The notes under the pieces: model-generated
What the model was told of the DNA's origin: nothing
Seen by the model: only the letters and a program-made list of their open reading frames with translations
Databases searched by the model: none
Translations under genes and position numbers: made by a program
Shown: piece by piece, positions 4,161-6,483 of the stretch
How the letters are laid out: the number at the start of each line of letters is the position of its first letter
Position numbering within the stretch: the first letter of the stretch is position 1
NCBI GenBank assembly: GCA_027073795.1
Contig: JALTEW010000362.1
Span: 1 to 6,483, forward strand
Reading direction: 5' to 3'
Origin: a bacterium
Lineage (GTDB): Bacteria > Desulfobacterota > S145-22
Length of the DNA stretch: 6,483 bases

Positions 4161-5933
4161 TTAGCCAAGCGGGAAAATCAGCAGAAAGACGGAGCCTTTC
4201 CCTTCCCCGCTCTTGACTTCCACGCGTCCTTTATGGGCCTTCATGATATGCCTTACCAGAGACAGCCCCAGCCCTGTACCGCCGAGCTCCCGGTTTCTTG
4301 ACTTGTCCACCCGATAGAAACGCTCAAAGATGCGGGGAAGAGAGGATTCGGATATCCCCACCCCCGTATCCTTTACTGAGACAATCGCTTCCCGACCGAT
4401 TTCCTTAACCTCCACCGTTACTTCCCCCCCCTTGGGGGTATATTTAATGGCGTTGTCGATGAGGTTTCCCACAGCCTGCTCAACAAGGTTGGCATTGGCA
4501 GGCAGGTTGATATCGCTCTCAGGACAAAATTTCAGGCTGACACCCGCCTTTTCAGCAGCTCGTTTGAAGTCGTCAACGGAACGTCCAACCACCTCCGGCA
4601 ATGAGATCTTTTCAAATGGTATGTTCTCTTTCTCGAGGCCCTGCTCGATTCTCGCAAGGCTCAACAAATCTTCAATGATGGCGCTCAGTTTTTCCACCTG
4701 CCTTGAGAGCATGGAAAGAAAACGTTTGGCATCAGAAGGCCGCTTCAAGGCAACCTCCTGCAGGGTTTCAACGGCGCCCTGGATAGCCGTAATGGGGGTC
4801 TTTAACTCGTGGGATACATTCGCCACAAAGTCCCGGCGGACGATCTCAAGCCGATGGAGACGGGTAATATCGTTCATAACGATAACCGCACCGATCTTCC
4901 GGTTCCCTTCCCCTTCCAAGGGCGCCCCGTGAAGCTGAAGTTGCATCCTTCCCCCTTCCCCAAAGGGAATGGTCATTTCCTGAGGTTCCGAGGCGTTAAG
5001 CGCCCGTTTTATAAATTCTTGAAGACGCGAATTCCTGATAATCTCGTAGAAGTTCTTCCTCTGTACTGTTTCTTTATCCACTTCAAACAATGCGGCAGCC
5101 CGTGTATTGATAGAAATAACCGTATCATTTAGATCCACGGCCACAACCCCTTCACTCATGCCTGACAGAATAACTTCCAGTTCCTGCTTCTGGCGTCTGA
5201 CCGTTTCAATCGTTTCCCGTAATTGCGCCGCCATTTCGTTCATCGCCTCAGACAGGAGCATAAGCTCCCGTGTCTTTTGCGGCGGCACCCTTTCGCTTAA
5301 GTTTCCCCTGGCAAACTGTTGAACCACCTGGGTCATCTCACTAAGCGGGTACGCAATCTTTTTTGCCACGAGGAAACTTATCAAAGCCGCCAGCCCCGCG
5401 ATGAGAATTCCACCAAACAAAATCTTTCTGTAAATCCCCCCAAGGATCTGGTAAAGCAAAGATACAGGCAGGGCGGCACGCATCACGGCAACGAGCCTCC
5501 CTTGGCACGAGATGGGGTGGGCCACATACATGAGTCGTTGTTTCAGGGTGTAACTGTAACGGATAGACTGCCCCTCTCCCCGTGTTCGGGCCGAGACAAC
5601 CTCTGGACGGTCCGCGTGATTGTCCATGGTGGCAGGGTCCTTCCTGGTGTCTCCCACCACCTTCCCGTCGGGGAGAATCACGGTGAAACGCGTGTTGATA
5701 CGCTTGCCAAGATCCTTACAGACCTGGTCAATGTCCGCAACTTTCCCTCGTTCAAAGAGCCGTGAAACCTCTGTTTCCGCTAAAAGAAGGCGGGCTTTCA
5801 GGTCAGCGGCCACCTGCTCCATGTAGATGTGCTTGAGGGTCGTGACAGCTAATCCACTGACAGCAAGGATAGAAATCAGGATAATAAAAAGGTAAGTGGG
5901 ATAAATCTTCCAGACAAGAGAGCGGCGCCTCAT
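4161..5933 (-). CDS. phoR: PhoR-type membrane sensor histidine kinase
   Basis: A complete 590-residue inner-membrane sensor kinase that autophosphorylates on His and passes the phosphate to the co-encoded PhoB-type regulator. Layout: TM1 about 9-31; extracytoplasmic sensor about 35-165 (includes TRFTVILPDGKVVGD); TM2 about 170-190; HAMP 191-243; PAS about 250-355 (ILSGMSEGVVAVD start, MNDITRLHRLE end); HisKA with FVANVSHELKTP (369-380), phospho-acceptor H375; HATPase_c with N-box NLIDNAIKY (490-498), G1 DTGVGI (522-527), F-box FERFYR (536-541) and G2 GGTGLGLS (551-558). All catalytic boxes are intact. The ATG overlaps the regulator stop as ATGA, with AGAGG seven bases upstream, so translation is coupled. 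TM-sensor-TM-HAMP-PAS is the usual layout of PhoR/PnpS-like phosphate sensors outside enterobacteria. No pst or phoU gene is in view, so the phosphate role rests on similarity only. Confidence 0.9.
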   Translation of the reverse strand: MRRRSLVWKIYPTYLFIILISILAVSGLAVTTLKHIYMEQVAADLKARLLLAETEVSRLFERGKVADIDQVCKDLGKRINTRFTVILPDGKVVGDTRKDPATMDNHADRPEVVSARTRGEGQSIRYSYTLKQRLMYVAHPISCQGRLVAVMRAALPVSLLYQILGGIYRKILFGGILIAGLAALISFLVAKKIAYPLSEMTQVVQQFARGNLSERVPPQKTRELMLLSEAMNEMAAQLRETIETVRRQKQELEVILSGMSEGVVAVDLNDTVISINTRAAALFEVDKETVQRKNFYEIIRNSRLQEFIKRALNASEPQEMTIPFGEGGRMQLQLHGAPLEGEGNRKIGAVIVMNDITRLHRLEIVRRDFVANVSHELKTPITAIQGAVETLQEVALKRPSDAKRFLSMLSRQVEKLSAIIEDLLSLARIEQGLEKENIPFEKISLPEVVGRSVDDFKRAAEKAGVSLKFCPESDINLPANANLVEQAVGNLIDNAIKYTPKGGEVTVEVKEIGREAIVSVKDTGVGISESSLPRIFERFYRVDKSRNRELGGTGLGLSLVRHIMKAHKGRVEVKSGEGKGSVFLLIFPLG

Positions 5934-6483
5934 GTGTAGTCCTCTAATTTATACCCGACACCACGCACGGTTTTGATTTTGTTCCCAAACGACCCGAGCT
6001 TTTTACGCAGGCCGACTATTTGAACATCCACCGCGCGTTCCGTTACCGGATACCCTGCGCCGCGAACGAATTCTACGATCTGTCCCCTGCTATAAACCCA
6101 GCCAGGCCGGGAAGTTAGTAGCTGAAGGATCTTAAACTCCGTCAGCGTCAAGTTCATAGGTCTTCCACTCAACTTGACCTCATGCCTACCCAGATGGATT
6201 TCAAGGTCATTGAGCTTGATGAATTCTGGTGCCTCCTCACTTTTACCCTCCCCCCGACGGAGCACGGCCCTAACCCTTGCAATCAGGACCTTTGGACTAA
6301 AGGGCTTCGTAACATAATCATCCGCGCCAACTTCCAGGCCTGTGATGATATCCGCATCCTCTCCCTTCGCCGTCAACATCACAATCGGAATATCTCCCGT
6401 TTCTGCTCCCTTTTTGATTCTTCTGCAGACCTCCATCCCATCCACCCCGGGAAGCATCAAGTCTAGAATAATGAGGCCGGGCT
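5930..6483 (-). CDS. phoB: PhoB-type response regulator (OmpR family), C-terminal part
   Basis: The last 183 residues of a two-component DNA-binding regulator; the 5' end lies beyond the right edge. The frame is open to the edge, and the first full codons read PGLIILDLMLPGVDG. Asp in ILDLMLPG (codon 6463-6461) is the phosphorylation site, so only about the first fifty residues of the receiver are missing. Further receiver marks are IPIVMLTAKGE (switch Thr/Ala), GADDYVTKPF (conserved Lys) and the alpha-5 helix to VLRR. The winged-helix output domain follows (LNDLEIHLGRHEV, LTLTEFKILQLL, recognition-helix region TERAVDVQIVGLRKKLG, then TVRGVGYKLE). It probably activates or represses phosphate-response genes when phosphorylated by PhoR. 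The TGA stop overlaps the phoR ATG by four bases. The family is sure; the PhoB name rests on the pairing and general similarity. Confidence 0.9.
   Translation of the reverse strand, partial: PGLIILDLMLPGVDGMEVCRRIKKGAETGDIPIVMLTAKGEDADIITGLEVGADDYVTKPFSPKVLIARVRAVLRRGEGKSEEAPEFIKLNDLEIHLGRHEVKLSGRPMNLTLTEFKILQLLTSRPGWVYSRGQIVEFVRGAGYPVTERAVDVQIVGLRKKLGSFGNKIKTVRGVGYKLEDYT
5941..5945 (-). promoter_or_regulatory. Ribosome binding site of phoR inside phoB
   Basis: AGAGG on the minus strand is seven bases before the ATG at 5933 and lies within the last codons of the regulator gene, consistent with translational coupling. Confidence 0.6.

Noticed and set aside
4330..4932. Plus-strand open frame of 200 codons opposite phoR
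   Set aside because: It is antisense to the conserved HisKA/HATPase region; the product shows only the complement of kinase codons and no domain of its own.
1..6483. CRISPR array, tRNA or rRNA genes, toxin-antitoxin or defence genes
   Set aside because: No regularly spaced repeats, no tRNA cloverleaf or rRNA stretches, and no defence-type protein motifs were seen on either strand.

Overview
All recognisable genes in this 6.5 kb window lie on the minus strand, so they are described here from high to low coordinates. The protein families (a PhoB/PhoR-type two-component pair, an SLC5-type sodium/solute symporter, an XRE-cupin regulator and a one-chain transketolase), the strong AAGGAGG-type ribosome binding sites and the moderate G+C content fit a Gram-negative, probably anaerobic bacterium. 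Desulfobacterota (former Deltaproteobacteria) is my best guess, but it is an inference from overall sequence style and no marker gene proves it.

Right part (4161-6483): the 3' part of a PhoB-type response regulator runs off the right edge. It overlaps by 4 bases (ATGA) a complete 590-residue membrane histidine kinase of the PhoR type (TM, periplasmic sensor, TM, HAMP, PAS, HisKA, HATPase). No pst/phoU genes follow.

Middle (3464-4160): about 700 bases hold no intact gene. Directly behind phoR lies a heavily decayed fragment of an IS630-like DDE transposase. It has several frame changes, two in-frame stops and a small deletion where the last catalytic acid should be. Beyond it come a G+C-rich hairpin, a promoter-like pair and then a strong intrinsic terminator hairpin sitting between that promoter and the ribosome binding site of the symporter gene. 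This leader looks built for regulated premature termination.

Left part (1-3463): a 532-residue sodium:solute symporter is followed by a separately promoted pair, an XRE-cupin transcription regulator and the N-terminal 348 residues of a transketolase that leaves the window at the left edge. The regulator promoter overlaps an inverted repeat with arms two helical turns apart, a plausible autoregulatory operator. The regulator probably controls its own operon, including the transketolase, and perhaps the symporter; the ligand and the transported substrate cannot be read from the sequence.

Nothing here is an evident new defence or mobile system. The most interesting items are the symporter leader with its terminator, short reading frames and repeated CAATC/GATTG half-sites, and the transposase fossil that separates phoBR from what follows.
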